Source of the DNA: Methylophilus sp. Leaf416
Lineage (GTDB): Bacteria > Pseudomonadota > Gammaproteobacteria > Burkholderiales > Methylophilaceae
Direction: 5' to 3'
Length of the DNA: 64,000 nt
Assembly: GCF_001424665.1 (NCBI RefSeq)
Contig: NZ_LMQS01000005.1
Span: forward strand, 186,322-250,321
In this document: positions 53,886 to 62,412 of the stretch, piece by piece
Numbering within the stretch: the stretch's first letter is position 1
How the letters are laid out: each line of letters opens with the position of its first letter
Position numbers and translations under genes: made by a program
Notes under the pieces: model-generated
The model's database searches: none
What the model saw: the letters and a program-made list of their open reading frames with translations, nothing else
What the model was told of the DNA's origin: nothing

Positions 53886-54860
53886 ATGAATGCAGTAAAC
53901 TCTTCAATACGCTCGGTCAGCGTGACTACCCATGGTCGGTTGCATCTCGGCTTTTTTGATTTAAGTGGCGAGAGCGAACGTCGTTTTGGTAGTGTAGGGG
54001 TGGCCATTGATGCTTACCAAACCGCAGTGACTATTTCAACGCAAGCTCAGCAAGATGAAGTAGATCCCTGGGCATTCAATATTCTGCAACAGCATTTAGA
54101 ATCTATTGCTGCTAATAATCCAGCTCAACCACTTGATTTAAACATTCGTCATGCCGTTCCCCGGCATAGTGGCTTGGGGTCAGGCACGCAAATGGCGCTA
54201 GCAATTGGTGCAGGCGTAAATACACTACTGGGTAAGCCGTTGAACACCGCCCTTATCGCATCTGCCCATCAACGAGGTGCTCGCTCGGGGATCGGTATCG
54301 CTACTTTTGATCATGGTGGCTTAGTGGTCGATGGAGGCCGCGGCCCCGAAACTATCGTACCGCCATTACTGGCACGTCATGCATTCCCCGCAGAATGGCA
54401 TTTTTTATTAATTGTCGATCAAAGCCGTGATGGGCTGCATGGCAATGGTGAAAAAACCGCTTTCAAACAGTTACCGCCACAAACAGTCGCAGCCTCAAAA
54501 GATATTCAGCATCAATTATTGATGCAAGGATTGCCCGCATTGGTTGAACGGGATTTCCAGGCTTTTAGTGCATTTGTCGGGGAACTGCAAAATTATAACG
54601 CAGATTATTTTGCGCCTGCACAAGGCGGTGCTTATGCGAGCCAGTCAGTGGCACACATTTTAAACGGCTTCAAACAGCAAGGTTTTCACGGAGTAGGTCA
54701 AACGTCATGGGGCCCTACCGGTTTTGTGCTACTGCCTTCGAAAGCTGATGCTCTACAAATGCAGGCAGATTTGGCACAGCGCCATGCCACAAACCAACAT
54801 TTATCATTTATTGTGACCGCTGCCATCAATAATGCAGCGCGAATTGAAACAAATATATAG
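53886..54860 (+). CDS. mptG: Beta-ribofuranosylaminobenzene 5'-phosphate synthase (H4MPT biosynthesis)
   Basis: Condenses p-aminobenzoate with PRPP, releasing CO2 and pyrophosphate: the first committed step to the tetrahydromethanopterin side chain (orf4 in Methylobacterium). The N-terminal THGRLHLGFFDLSGESERRF and the GHMP-type loop PRHSGLGSGTQMALAIGAGV are clear. GQTSWGPTGFVLLP lies near the C terminus. Length 324. It opens the H4MPT cluster, divergent from ppsA. Confidence 0.93.
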   Translation: MNAVNSSIRSVSVTTHGRLHLGFFDLSGESERRFGSVGVAIDAYQTAVTISTQAQQDEVDPWAFNILQQHLESIAANNPAQPLDLNIRHAVPRHSGLGSGTQMALAIGAGVNTLLGKPLNTALIASAHQRGARSGIGIATFDHGGLVVDGGRGPETIVPPLLARHAFPAEWHFLLIVDQSRDGLHGNGEKTAFKQLPPQTVAASKDIQHQLLMQGLPALVERDFQAFSAFVGELQNYNADYFAPAQGGAYASQSVAHILNGFKQQGFHGVGQTSWGPTGFVLLPSKADALQMQADLAQRHATNQHLSFIVTAAINNAARIETNI

Positions 54861-55005
54861 AATAAAGCTAAACTGATTATTAACCTTAAATAACATATTC
54901 GGGAAAAGTGTCTATTTTTAAGGTCTGCTTCTGATTTTGAATATGTATGTCATTGTGTATATTGCTACGAATACTTTTTAGTAAACGGATTCCACAGGGG
55001 GAATA

Positions 55006-55899
55006 ATGAAAAAAACCAGTATTATGCATTTATTCACAGCCGCGAAAAATGCCAGTCCATTCGATGTGAATATGGCATTTGATGCAGGCTATGAAAAAAT
55101 TATTTCCTATACAGACGTCACGCTGAATGAGGTGATTGCTTTAACTCAAGATGCGATTTTTTCACGCAGCCCTAGCGGCCTCAAACAACAGGCTTTATTT
55201 TTTGGTGGCCGTGATATCCAGGTTGCGCTTGAAATGCAGAAACAGGCGCGCAGCGCCATGTTTAAACCTTTTGAGTGCCATACCTTTTCTGATCCTTCAG
55301 GCGCGTTTACAACAGCTGCTGCGATGCTGGCAAAAGTCGATTTTTACCTGCAAAAATCCGGCAGCGGTTTAGGCAAAGAGAAAATTGCTATTTTTGGTGC
55401 GAGCGGCACCGTGGGTTCTACCGCTGCGCTCATCGCCGCACGCCAGGGGTCTACAGTGTTGATGGTTGCGCATGCAGGTGTAGATAGCATGCAAGCCTAT
55501 GTCGATAAATTATCCAGCAGTTACGATGTGAATTTAAAAGTGGTGGATGGTAGCTCTGAAGAGGCCAAAATTGCGATCCTGAATGAGGCAACAGTGGCTT
55601 TATGTGCCACGCCAGCAGGTATTCGTGTACTGGAAACCCGCCAGTTAGCCAATTCCAAATCATTGAAAGTGGTCGCGGATGTGAATGCGGTACCACCGTC
55701 AGGCATTGAAGGCGTAGATACGTTCTCTAATGGTGGCGTGATTGAAGGTACACAAGTAGCCGGGTTTGGCGCACTGGCCATTGGCCAACTTAAATATGTG
55801 ACGCAGAACAAATTGCTTGAGCAAATGCTGCAAAGCGAATCACCCATGCATATTGATTACCACCAGGCATATGAGTACGCCTGCGCCCACGTGGAGTAA
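55006..55899 (+). CDS. mtdB: NAD(P)-dependent methylene-H4MPT dehydrogenase
   Basis: Oxidises methylene-H4MPT to methenyl-H4MPT in formaldehyde oxidation. It matches MtdB rather than MtdA at the N terminus (SPFDVNMAFDAGYEKIISYT, LTQDAIFSRSP) and has the dinucleotide loop IFGASGTVGSTAALIAARQG near residues 128-147. VVADVNAVPPSGIEGVD and the C-terminal YHQAYEYACAHVE complete the 297-residue protein. A very strong ribosome-binding site (ACAGGGGGAATA) suggests high expression. orf17 and mch follow closely. Confidence 0.94.
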   Translation: MKKTSIMHLFTAAKNASPFDVNMAFDAGYEKIISYTDVTLNEVIALTQDAIFSRSPSGLKQQALFFGGRDIQVALEMQKQARSAMFKPFECHTFSDPSGAFTTAAAMLAKVDFYLQKSGSGLGKEKIAIFGASGTVGSTAALIAARQGSTVLMVAHAGVDSMQAYVDKLSSSYDVNLKVVDGSSEEAKIAILNEATVALCATPAGIRVLETRQLANSKSLKVVADVNAVPPSGIEGVDTFSNGGVIEGTQVAGFGALAIGQLKYVTQNKLLEQMLQSESPMHIDYHQAYEYACAHVE

Positions 55900-55907
55900 T
55901 TACATCT

Positions 55908-57008
55908 TTGCGGTTGGCCATAGTGTCGCAAAGCGCACGCGTCTATGCGGAAATGGCGAAGCGCGAAGGATTTGAAGTATTAGCAATTGATGCTTTTGCA
56001 GATATTGATACGGTAGCAACTGCAGAGGAAGTTTGGCGATTACCTGCATTGTGTGGGCGGCTAAGTGCTGCAGATGCAAAAACTTTAATAAATACACTGG
56101 ATGCATGGCAACCGGATTTTGTGCTGATAGGCTCTGGATTTGAGGCAAACGTTGATTGTTATGCAAGCCTGTACAAACGGTATGCATTGCTAGGTAATGT
56201 GCCGGAAGTGATTGAACAGGTAAAAAATCCCTTTTGGTTGAAGGCGCACTGTGTTCGCCATCATGCGATGACACCAGAGCTAGTGTCACAAGCTCCCCAA
56301 AATGGACGCTGGTTATACAAGATTGCCGGGCAGAGCGGTGGAGCGCATGTACGTGATTGGAATAAAGCTTCGGCGCTAAATGCGGCGAATGGGTATTGGC
56401 AAGCATTTCAGTCCGGCCAGCCGGTAGGGGCGTTGTTTGTGGTAAGCAAGAATTCAATCACGTTGATTGGTGTGCATGCCCTGAAGCAACGGCCTGGAAT
56501 ATATACATATGCAGGGGCTTCGCGTTTACATGATGAGAAATTAACGCAAGCCATGCAAGAATTGTTAGATTTGGTCGTACCAGATTCCGGCCTGGTTGGT
56601 ATTAATAGCCTGGATGCAATCTGGCAAGATGGCCGTTTGCATGTATTGGAAATCAACCCCAGGTTAAGCGCTAGTATGCGTTTGTATGCAGAGTTGCCTT
56701 TGATACAGACTCAACTCGCCAGTTGCCAAGGGATGGAGATCCTTGAATTAAATGTATATAAAACACATGCCAGTCATTGCATCGCGTATGCAAAACAAAC
56801 GTTAGAAATAAATCAGGCGGAGCTCCCAACCTGGTTGGAAGACCGGCCTGAAAATCGCACAATCGAGAGAGGCGAACCTATATGCAGCCTGTATGCAGAA
56901 GGGCCTTCAAAAGATGCGGTGCAACAGATTTTGCAAGATAAAAAAACACAATTAGAGAAACTATGGGGCACTTATGTCTGTGAACACATCGAATTCAACA
57001 TCCATTAG
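55908..57008 (+). CDS. ATP-grasp protein of the C1 cluster (orf17 type)
   Basis: Predicted ATP-dependent carboxylate-amine ligase related to biotin carboxylase; the orf17 homologue is required for growth on C1 compounds in Methylobacterium and is thought to act in C1-cofactor (H4MPT or methylofuran) synthesis. Visible: GRWLYKIAGQSGGAHVRDW (nucleotide/glycine loop) and the metal-binding VLEINPRLSASMRLY. Length 366. Start is TTG at 55908, with GGAG in the end of mtdB. It overlaps mch by 35 bases. Confidence 0.82.
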   Translation: MRLAIVSQSARVYAEMAKREGFEVLAIDAFADIDTVATAEEVWRLPALCGRLSAADAKTLINTLDAWQPDFVLIGSGFEANVDCYASLYKRYALLGNVPEVIEQVKNPFWLKAHCVRHHAMTPELVSQAPQNGRWLYKIAGQSGGAHVRDWNKASALNAANGYWQAFQSGQPVGALFVVSKNSITLIGVHALKQRPGIYTYAGASRLHDEKLTQAMQELLDLVVPDSGLVGINSLDAIWQDGRLHVLEINPRLSASMRLYAELPLIQTQLASCQGMEILELNVYKTHASHCIAYAKQTLEINQAELPTWLEDRPENRTIERGEPICSLYAEGPSKDAVQQILQDKKTQLEKLWGTYVCEHIEFNIH

Positions 57009-57948
57009 CGTGCAGCAATACAGTGCGCCACTGGTCGCACACCTGATCGCAAATGCACCGGCACTTGGCTGCCTGGTTACTACACATGAGACTGGCGCCA
57101 CGATTATTGATGCCGGCATCCAAACTCCTGGTGGTTTAGAAGCCGGGCGCATCATAGCTGAAATATGCATGGGCGGTTTGGGTAGCGTGACACTGCAGCA
57201 AGTTCCGCAATTCGCTAATTGGCCATTGAGCGTGGTAGTTACAGCAAAGCAGCCTGTGATTGCCTGTTTAGGTAGTCAATACGCCGGTTGGGCACTGTCA
57301 CACGAGAAGTTTTTCTCACTCGGTAGTGGCCCGGCACGCGCCATCGCACAGCGTGAAGAAGTTTTCAAAGATATTAATTACAGCGATAAAGGCGATCAGT
57401 CGGTATTGGTGCTGGAAACCGATAAAGTGCCGCCAGTGGAAGTGATTGAGAAAGTCGCCAGGGATACTGGTCTGCCAGCTAATAAACTGACTTTTATCCT
57501 GACCCCTACCCGGAGTATTGCCGGTTCGCTACAAGTGACTGCACGCGTACTGGAAGTCGCACTGCACAAATGCCACACTCTGCATTTTGATCTCAGCGCC
57601 ATTGTTGATGGCTATGGTGTGGCACCAGTGCCAGCACCTTCACCAGACTTTATCACCGGTATGGGCCGCACCAATGATGCCATTTTATTCGGTGGTTTTG
57701 TGCAATTGTTTGTGAATGTTGAAGATGCTGCTGCTGAACAACTGGCGCAACAATTACCTTCTTCCGCTTCTAAAGATTATGGACGTCCATTTGCTGAGGT
57801 ATTTAAAGCAGTGAATATGGATTTCTACCAGATTGACCCTATGCTGTTTTCACCGGCCAAAGTCAGCGTCACTAACCTGAAGTCCGGTAAAACATTCTTT
57901 GCCGGTCAATTCAATGAGGCCTTGCTAAACCAATCTTTTGGTGGATAG
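56974..57948 (+). CDS. mch: Methenyl-H4MPT cyclohydrolase
   Basis: Hydrolyses methenyl-H4MPT to formyl-H4MPT in the formaldehyde oxidation pathway. Full-length match (324 residues): APLVAHLIANAPALGCLVTT, DAGIQTPGGLEAGRIIAEIC, LGSGPARAIAQREEVFKDIN, and FITGMGRTNDAILFGGFVQL. The ATG at 56974 has GGGG upstream and gives the family N terminus, although it lies inside orf17; a GTG at 57010 would avoid the overlap but has no ribosome-binding site. A hairpin follows the gene. Confidence 0.95.
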   Translation: MSVNTSNSTSISVQQYSAPLVAHLIANAPALGCLVTTHETGATIIDAGIQTPGGLEAGRIIAEICMGGLGSVTLQQVPQFANWPLSVVVTAKQPVIACLGSQYAGWALSHEKFFSLGSGPARAIAQREEVFKDINYSDKGDQSVLVLETDKVPPVEVIEKVARDTGLPANKLTFILTPTRSIAGSLQVTARVLEVALHKCHTLHFDLSAIVDGYGVAPVPAPSPDFITGMGRTNDAILFGGFVQLFVNVEDAAAEQLAQQLPSSASKDYGRPFAEVFKAVNMDFYQIDPMLFSPAKVSVTNLKSGKTFFAGQFNEALLNQSFGG

Positions 57949-57991
57949 ATATTCATCTAAACTTGGGTAAGTATCCAAGACAAATGGCATA

Positions 57992-58023
57992 AAAGCTTAC
58001 GTGATATATGGTACGTGAGCTTT
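57992..58023 (+). terminator. Hairpin after mch
   Basis: AAAGCTTACGT and ACGTGAGCTTT form an 11-bp stem with one G-U pair and a ten-base loop. Only AAATAATG follows, so it may attenuate rather than fully terminate before orf5. Confidence 0.5.
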
Positions 58024-58071
58024 AAATAATGTCTTATCCCAGCATTCAGCCCCGGCCATCTTTCAGATTGT

Positions 58072-58980
58072 ATGAAAATCGTTCCTATCTTCACCGATGA
58101 AGTCGCCCAGGCGGGTGGCTGGCATGGGCAGGCCCTGGCGCAAGCGTTTGCCCGTCAGGGCTGGCACGCGCATATGGTCTGCCTGGATAGCTGCCATGTC
58201 AGTATCGTCGACCAGCAAGTACAAGTGCATATTCCAAGTTTATCGCAACCTTCACCCATTGCATTTGTGCGCGGCGTTGCCGCAGGATCTATCCAGCAAA
58301 TCATCACCCGCATGAATATTTTGCATACCCTGCAACGGCAGGGTATGACTATTTATAACCATGCCCGCGCCATTGAAACCACTGTCGATAAAAGCCTGAC
58401 TACCCAGTTATTAGCCGAGCATGGTATCGCGACACCGAATACCTGGGTATGCGAGTATAGACAGGTTGCACACCCCCTGATGCAAGAAGCGCTGGATAAC
58501 GGCAAAACATTAGTGATCAAACCCTTGTTTGGCTCTCAAGGCAAAGGTGTGCGTCTAATTGAGCATCCGCAGCAATTTGCCTTGCCGCAGGATATGTTTG
58601 TCGATGGTATTTATTATCTGCAAGAGAAAATCGATTGCGGCACCAATCAGCATGATTATCGAGTCTTCGTCGTCAATGGTGAGCCTGTGGCTGTGATGCG
58701 CCGGCAGGGGGATGGCTGGCTACACAATGTTGCGCGTGGCGCACGATGCACGGCCAGTGACGAAGACGATGTGGCCGAAATAGGGGTGCAGGCAGCCGCT
58801 GCCATTGGCATCAATTATGCTGGGGTGGATATCATGCGCGACAAGCACGGTAAACTGTGGGTGATAGAAGTGAACAGTATTCCAGCCTGGCGAGGTTTGC
58901 AAACCATTACTGATTTGAATATTGCAGATATTCTGGTGGCAGATTTATTACGCTTTTCAGGCGAAAGCAATGTTGATTAA
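58072..58980 (+). CDS. RimK-like ATP-grasp ligase of the C1 cluster (orf5 type)
   Basis: Member of the RimK/MptN group, which adds alpha-linked glutamate to proteins or cofactors; in methylotrophs the orf5 homologue is needed for C1 growth and probably modifies H4MPT or methylofuran. ATP-grasp elements: TLVIKPLFGSQGKGVRLIEH, NQHDYRVFVVNGEPVAVMRR, YAGVDIMRDKHGKLWVIEVN. Length 302. It begins after a 123-base spacer and is 18 bases before orf7. The exact acceptor is not shown by the sequence. Confidence 0.85.
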   Translation: MKIVPIFTDEVAQAGGWHGQALAQAFARQGWHAHMVCLDSCHVSIVDQQVQVHIPSLSQPSPIAFVRGVAAGSIQQIITRMNILHTLQRQGMTIYNHARAIETTVDKSLTTQLLAEHGIATPNTWVCEYRQVAHPLMQEALDNGKTLVIKPLFGSQGKGVRLIEHPQQFALPQDMFVDGIYYLQEKIDCGTNQHDYRVFVVNGEPVAVMRRQGDGWLHNVARGARCTASDEDDVAEIGVQAAAAIGINYAGVDIMRDKHGKLWVIEVNSIPAWRGLQTITDLNIADILVADLLRFSGESNVD

Positions 58981-58998
58981 TTTAGATCACTATTGCCT

Positions 58999-59832
58999 AT
59001 GAACGTACAAAGCGCATATTTAAAAGCTTGCCTGTCTGAACTGGAAGCACTCAAACCCGGCAATGTGCACATCTTTGCTGATGGTCACAGCATGCAGGTC
59101 CAACACTTTATCGATAGCGCCGAAGTCTCGGCACCTGTTCTGTGTGATGATGCACAGTATGGTGATCGCACGTTAGGTCAACGTATCCTGGCTGCATTAG
59201 AAGTCACTTATAACAAGGTCGCCTGTAATACGAACCTGGGTATTATTTTACTGGCAGCACCTATAGTGCAGGCTGTCATACGTTATCCACATTTGCCTCT
59301 GTTAGATGGTCTAAAGCAAGTATTGAATGAAACGACCGTGGAAGACGCAGCACTAGTCTATCAGGGCATTAGGCTTGTAAGTCCAGCAGGAATGGGCGAG
59401 CGCAACGAACATGATGTATCACAGCCACCCCAGATTACCTTGCTTGAGGCAATGCGTCTTGCAAGTGCGCACGATGTGGTGGCGCGCCAGTATAGCGAAT
59501 GCTATGCACAACTATTTTCTCAAGCGCTGCCACTTTATAAAAACTATATTGATTGTTGGCAGCGTCCGGCCTGGGCACTGACCGCAGTATATCTACACTG
59601 GCTATCCTCTGTGCCAGACAGCCACATCGCACGCAAGTATGGTGAGGAAAGGGCATTACAAGTACAGCAAACCGCGTTGGAACATGCCACAGCATTCATG
59701 GCACTCGAAAATCCTAAAAACTATATGACAGCACTACTCAACTGGGATCATTTGCTCAAGCAAGCGCGACTTAACCCTGGCACTAGTGCGGACCTCACCG
59801 TAATCACCGCCATGCTGGCAATGCTGATTTAA
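58999..59832 (+). CDS. CitG-like triphosphoribosyl-dephospho-CoA synthase family protein (orf7 type)
   Basis: All-helical protein of the CitG/MdcB family. The family signature EALKPGNVHIFADGHSMQ appears near the N terminus, and NTNLGIILLAAPIVQAVI and SPAGMGERNEHDV later. In methylotrophs this gene (orf7) travels with mch and orf5 and is needed for C1 growth, probably in cofactor synthesis rather than citrate lyase. The ATG at 58999 gives 277 residues; an upstream TTG adds two. No citrate lyase genes are near. Confidence 0.85.
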   Translation: MNVQSAYLKACLSELEALKPGNVHIFADGHSMQVQHFIDSAEVSAPVLCDDAQYGDRTLGQRILAALEVTYNKVACNTNLGIILLAAPIVQAVIRYPHLPLLDGLKQVLNETTVEDAALVYQGIRLVSPAGMGERNEHDVSQPPQITLLEAMRLASAHDVVARQYSECYAQLFSQALPLYKNYIDCWQRPAWALTAVYLHWLSSVPDSHIARKYGEERALQVQQTALEHATAFMALENPKNYMTALLNWDHLLKQARLNPGTSADLTVITAMLAMLI

Positions 59833-59944
59833 TCTACGACGATCCAGATTCTCGCCAGTCAAGGTATGCTAGATGCATGTAAATCGCCTGTATGGCTAAG
59901 GTATACTGTCTGTAAAATTAAAAATTATTCACGAGGAGAACGCC

Positions 59945-60319
59945 ATGACTGAACAGGTTCTAACCGAGCACGAAATCCAACAACACTTTGCTGAATCTTT
60001 ACCCCACTGGTTTTACGAAGAAGGCTGGATCCGTCGTAAATATAAAACCAACAGCTGGAAGGGCACACTGATGGTGGTCAACACTGTCGGGCATTTGGCT
60101 GAAGCTGCCTGGCACCATCCTGATTTAACTGTTTCTTACGCATTTGTGATTGTTAAGCTCTGCACCCACAGCGCCAAAGGCATCACCATGAAAGACATTG
60201 AACTGGCACGCAAAATTGAAGAGGTTGTTCAATGGCAGCCGAATGCCAAAGGTGATTCTGCCTTGGAAGGTACCCCGCAAGATGACCTGCGTTTCAGTTA
60301 TGTAAAGTATGATAAATAA
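59945..60319 (+). CDS. Pterin-4a-carbinolamine dehydratase homologue
   Basis: A 124-residue member of the PCD/DCoH family, which dehydrates 4a-hydroxytetrahydrobiopterin. The active-site signature is present as AEAAWHHPDLTVSYAFVIVK, followed by LCTHSAKGITMKDIELARKI. The N-terminal part (LPHWFYEEGWIRRKYKTNSW) matches the usual W-rich start. ACGAGGAGAACGCC precedes the ATG. Its position at the end of the H4MPT cluster suggests a pterin-related role in C1 metabolism, not phenylalanine hydroxylation; this is inference. Confidence 0.88.
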   Translation: MTEQVLTEHEIQQHFAESLPHWFYEEGWIRRKYKTNSWKGTLMVVNTVGHLAEAAWHHPDLTVSYAFVIVKLCTHSAKGITMKDIELARKIEEVVQWQPNAKGDSALEGTPQDDLRFSYVKYDK

Positions 60320-60370
60320 ACTGCTCAACTAAGCAGTTGCTACATGTTATTGATTATCGCTTGATACTGT

Positions 60371-61330
60371 ATGTCCTTACCAGTTAACACCAGTCTGCCC
60401 CCCGCGATTTTTCTGATGGGGCCGACTGCCAGCGGCAAGACTGCCGCCACGATAGCCTTATATCAACAATTACCGGTAGAAATTATCAGTGTAGATTCGG
60501 CGCTGGTATATCGCGGTATGGATATCGGCACCGCCAAACCTGATGCAGAAACGCTACGCCAGGCCCCGCATCATCTGATTGATTTAATCACACCGGTGGA
60601 ACAGTATTCAGCGGCGCAGTTTGCCAAAGATGCACTCTCACTGATGAATGCAGCCACTGAAAAGGGGCGCGTGCCTTTGTTGGTCGGGGGTACTATGCTG
60701 TATTTTAATGCTTTGCAGCACGGCCTGAGCCAGCTTCCAGAGGCTGACCAAAATGTGCGTGACGAAATCGAAGCCGAGGCAGCTAAAGCGGGTTGGCCAG
60801 CCATGCATGCGCAGCTGGCAGGCATTGATCCACAAGTAGCCGCCAAAATAGAGCCTACAGACTCGCAGCGTATTGAGCGAGCGTTAGAAGTTTATCGTAT
60901 TAGCGGTCAGTCGATGAGCACCTTGCGCGCAAAATCCAGCAAACATGAACTACCTTTTAACATACTAAAAATTGCCCTGATGCCCAGTGAGCGCGCCGTA
61001 TTGCATCAGCGCATCGCGGATCGTTTTAAATTGATGCTTAAACAAGGTTTTATTGAGGAAGTGCAAAACCTGATGGCCCAATATCCACAACTTAATGCTG
61101 AAAGCCCAAGTATGCGCTGCGTAGGGTATAGGCAAGCAGTGGAATATCTAAATGATCAGATTGATTTAGCTACCCTAGGTGACCATGGAGTATTTGCGAC
61201 TCGGCAACTTGCAAAAAGGCAGTTAACTTGGCTAAGAGGAATGACTGATGTGCAAATTCTTGATTGTTTAAAACAAGATTGGGTTAATGAGATATTAATG
61301 ATGATTCAAAAAAAATATCAATACTCATGA
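60371..61330 (+). CDS. miaA: tRNA dimethylallyltransferase
   Basis: Adds the dimethylallyl group to A37 of tRNAs reading UNN codons. The P-loop GPTASGKTAATIALY, DSALVYRGMDIGTAKP, LVGGTMLYFNALQHGLSQLP, and SMRCVGYRQAVEYL are all family marks. Length 319. It stands downstream of the PCD gene; the usual partners mutL and hfq are not in this window. Confidence 0.96.
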   Translation: MSLPVNTSLPPAIFLMGPTASGKTAATIALYQQLPVEIISVDSALVYRGMDIGTAKPDAETLRQAPHHLIDLITPVEQYSAAQFAKDALSLMNAATEKGRVPLLVGGTMLYFNALQHGLSQLPEADQNVRDEIEAEAAKAGWPAMHAQLAGIDPQVAAKIEPTDSQRIERALEVYRISGQSMSTLRAKSSKHELPFNILKIALMPSERAVLHQRIADRFKLMLKQGFIEEVQNLMAQYPQLNAESPSMRCVGYRQAVEYLNDQIDLATLGDHGVFATRQLAKRQLTWLRGMTDVQILDCLKQDWVNEILMMIQKKYQYS

Positions 61331-61383
61331 TGTTCTGATTAAAGTCTATTTCACATCTTAATAAAAAAATTGAAAGGTACTTG

Positions 61384-62397
61384 ATGGCTGAAAGAATCGA
61401 CTATTTTGATGTGCTTCGCGGATTGGCAATTATTGCAGTTATTGCAATTCATGCATCCCGGACAGGAATTCAATCTGGCGAAGATAGCGTCAACTTCTAT
61501 GTGGCCATTTTATGGAAAAATATTTGGAGTTACGCTGTTCCTCTATTCATTTCCATTTCCGGATACTTTTTAGCGAAAAAGTCTTTTTATCAATGGCACG
61601 ATTATTTTACCTTTCTCGGCAAGCAGATACCGAGGGTATATTTGCCAATGCTTTTTTGGTCGCTGATATTTTCATTTCTAGCACTGATGAATAGCAACAC
61701 AACTATCACTAATGAGTTAGTTAAGTTAATTACTTTTCAATCTGCAGCCCCTTATTATTTTATTGCACTGATTATTCAGTACTATTTATTGCTGCCACTG
61801 CTTAAAAAGTTTGCAAATGTCGAAGGTTTAATAATTAGTATAGTGATCAGCTGCCTCACGGTAGCGATAATCTTTTATATTCGATATTTCATCGAAATTG
61901 AATTGCCATTGATTATTTATGCCGGCAACTGCCTAACATGGGTAATGTTTTTTGTATTAGGCCTTTATTTGGGACAAGATAAGCAAATTAAAGTATCCAA
62001 CATTCTGCTTATCAGTTTAATTTTGGGTTTTTATTTATTATCATGTTTAGAAACATATTTGCTTGTTAATTGGTTTCACAAACCAACTGCAAATAAATTA
62101 TCTTCATTTTTTTATGCTTTTAGCCTCATCGTTTATCTCTTTAAAAATAAAGATTTATTCAGAACGAATGTGTTAAAAGAATTAGGTAGATTATCCTTTG
62201 GAATTTACTTGGTCCACATGCTTGTGCTCGATCTTGAATCTCGTGCTTTACATAAACTAATTCCAATGGTCGAACAAGATTCATTGATTCATCTAGTGCT
62301 TTTGTCTGCGCTTGTAGTTGCGACATGTGCAATAGCCATTAAAGTTGCAAATAAAATGTTATCCAGCAAAGTAAGCTTATTAATTGGGTTTAAATAG
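61384..62397 (+). CDS. Acyltransferase 3 family membrane protein
   Basis: Polytopic inner-membrane O-acyltransferase with about ten hydrophobic helices, 337 residues. The N terminus ERIDYFDVLRGLAIIAVIAI followed by HASRTG carries the RGxAI and catalytic His typical of the family, and FGIYLVHMLVLDLE the late HM motif. It probably acetylates a surface polysaccharide or lipid. Base composition is clearly more AT-rich than the genes to the left, with many AAA/TTA/ATT codons, suggesting acquisition. It faces the WcaJ-type gene. Confidence 0.88.
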   Translation: MAERIDYFDVLRGLAIIAVIAIHASRTGIQSGEDSVNFYVAILWKNIWSYAVPLFISISGYFLAKKSFYQWHDYFTFLGKQIPRVYLPMLFWSLIFSFLALMNSNTTITNELVKLITFQSAAPYYFIALIIQYYLLLPLLKKFANVEGLIISIVISCLTVAIIFYIRYFIEIELPLIIYAGNCLTWVMFFVLGLYLGQDKQIKVSNILLISLILGFYLLSCLETYLLVNWFHKPTANKLSSFFYAFSLIVYLFKNKDLFRTNVLKELGRLSFGIYLVHMLVLDLESRALHKLIPMVEQDSLIHLVLLSALVVATCAIAIKVANKMLSSKVSLLIGFK

Positions 62398-62412
62398 GTG
62401 GTATTCATCGGT

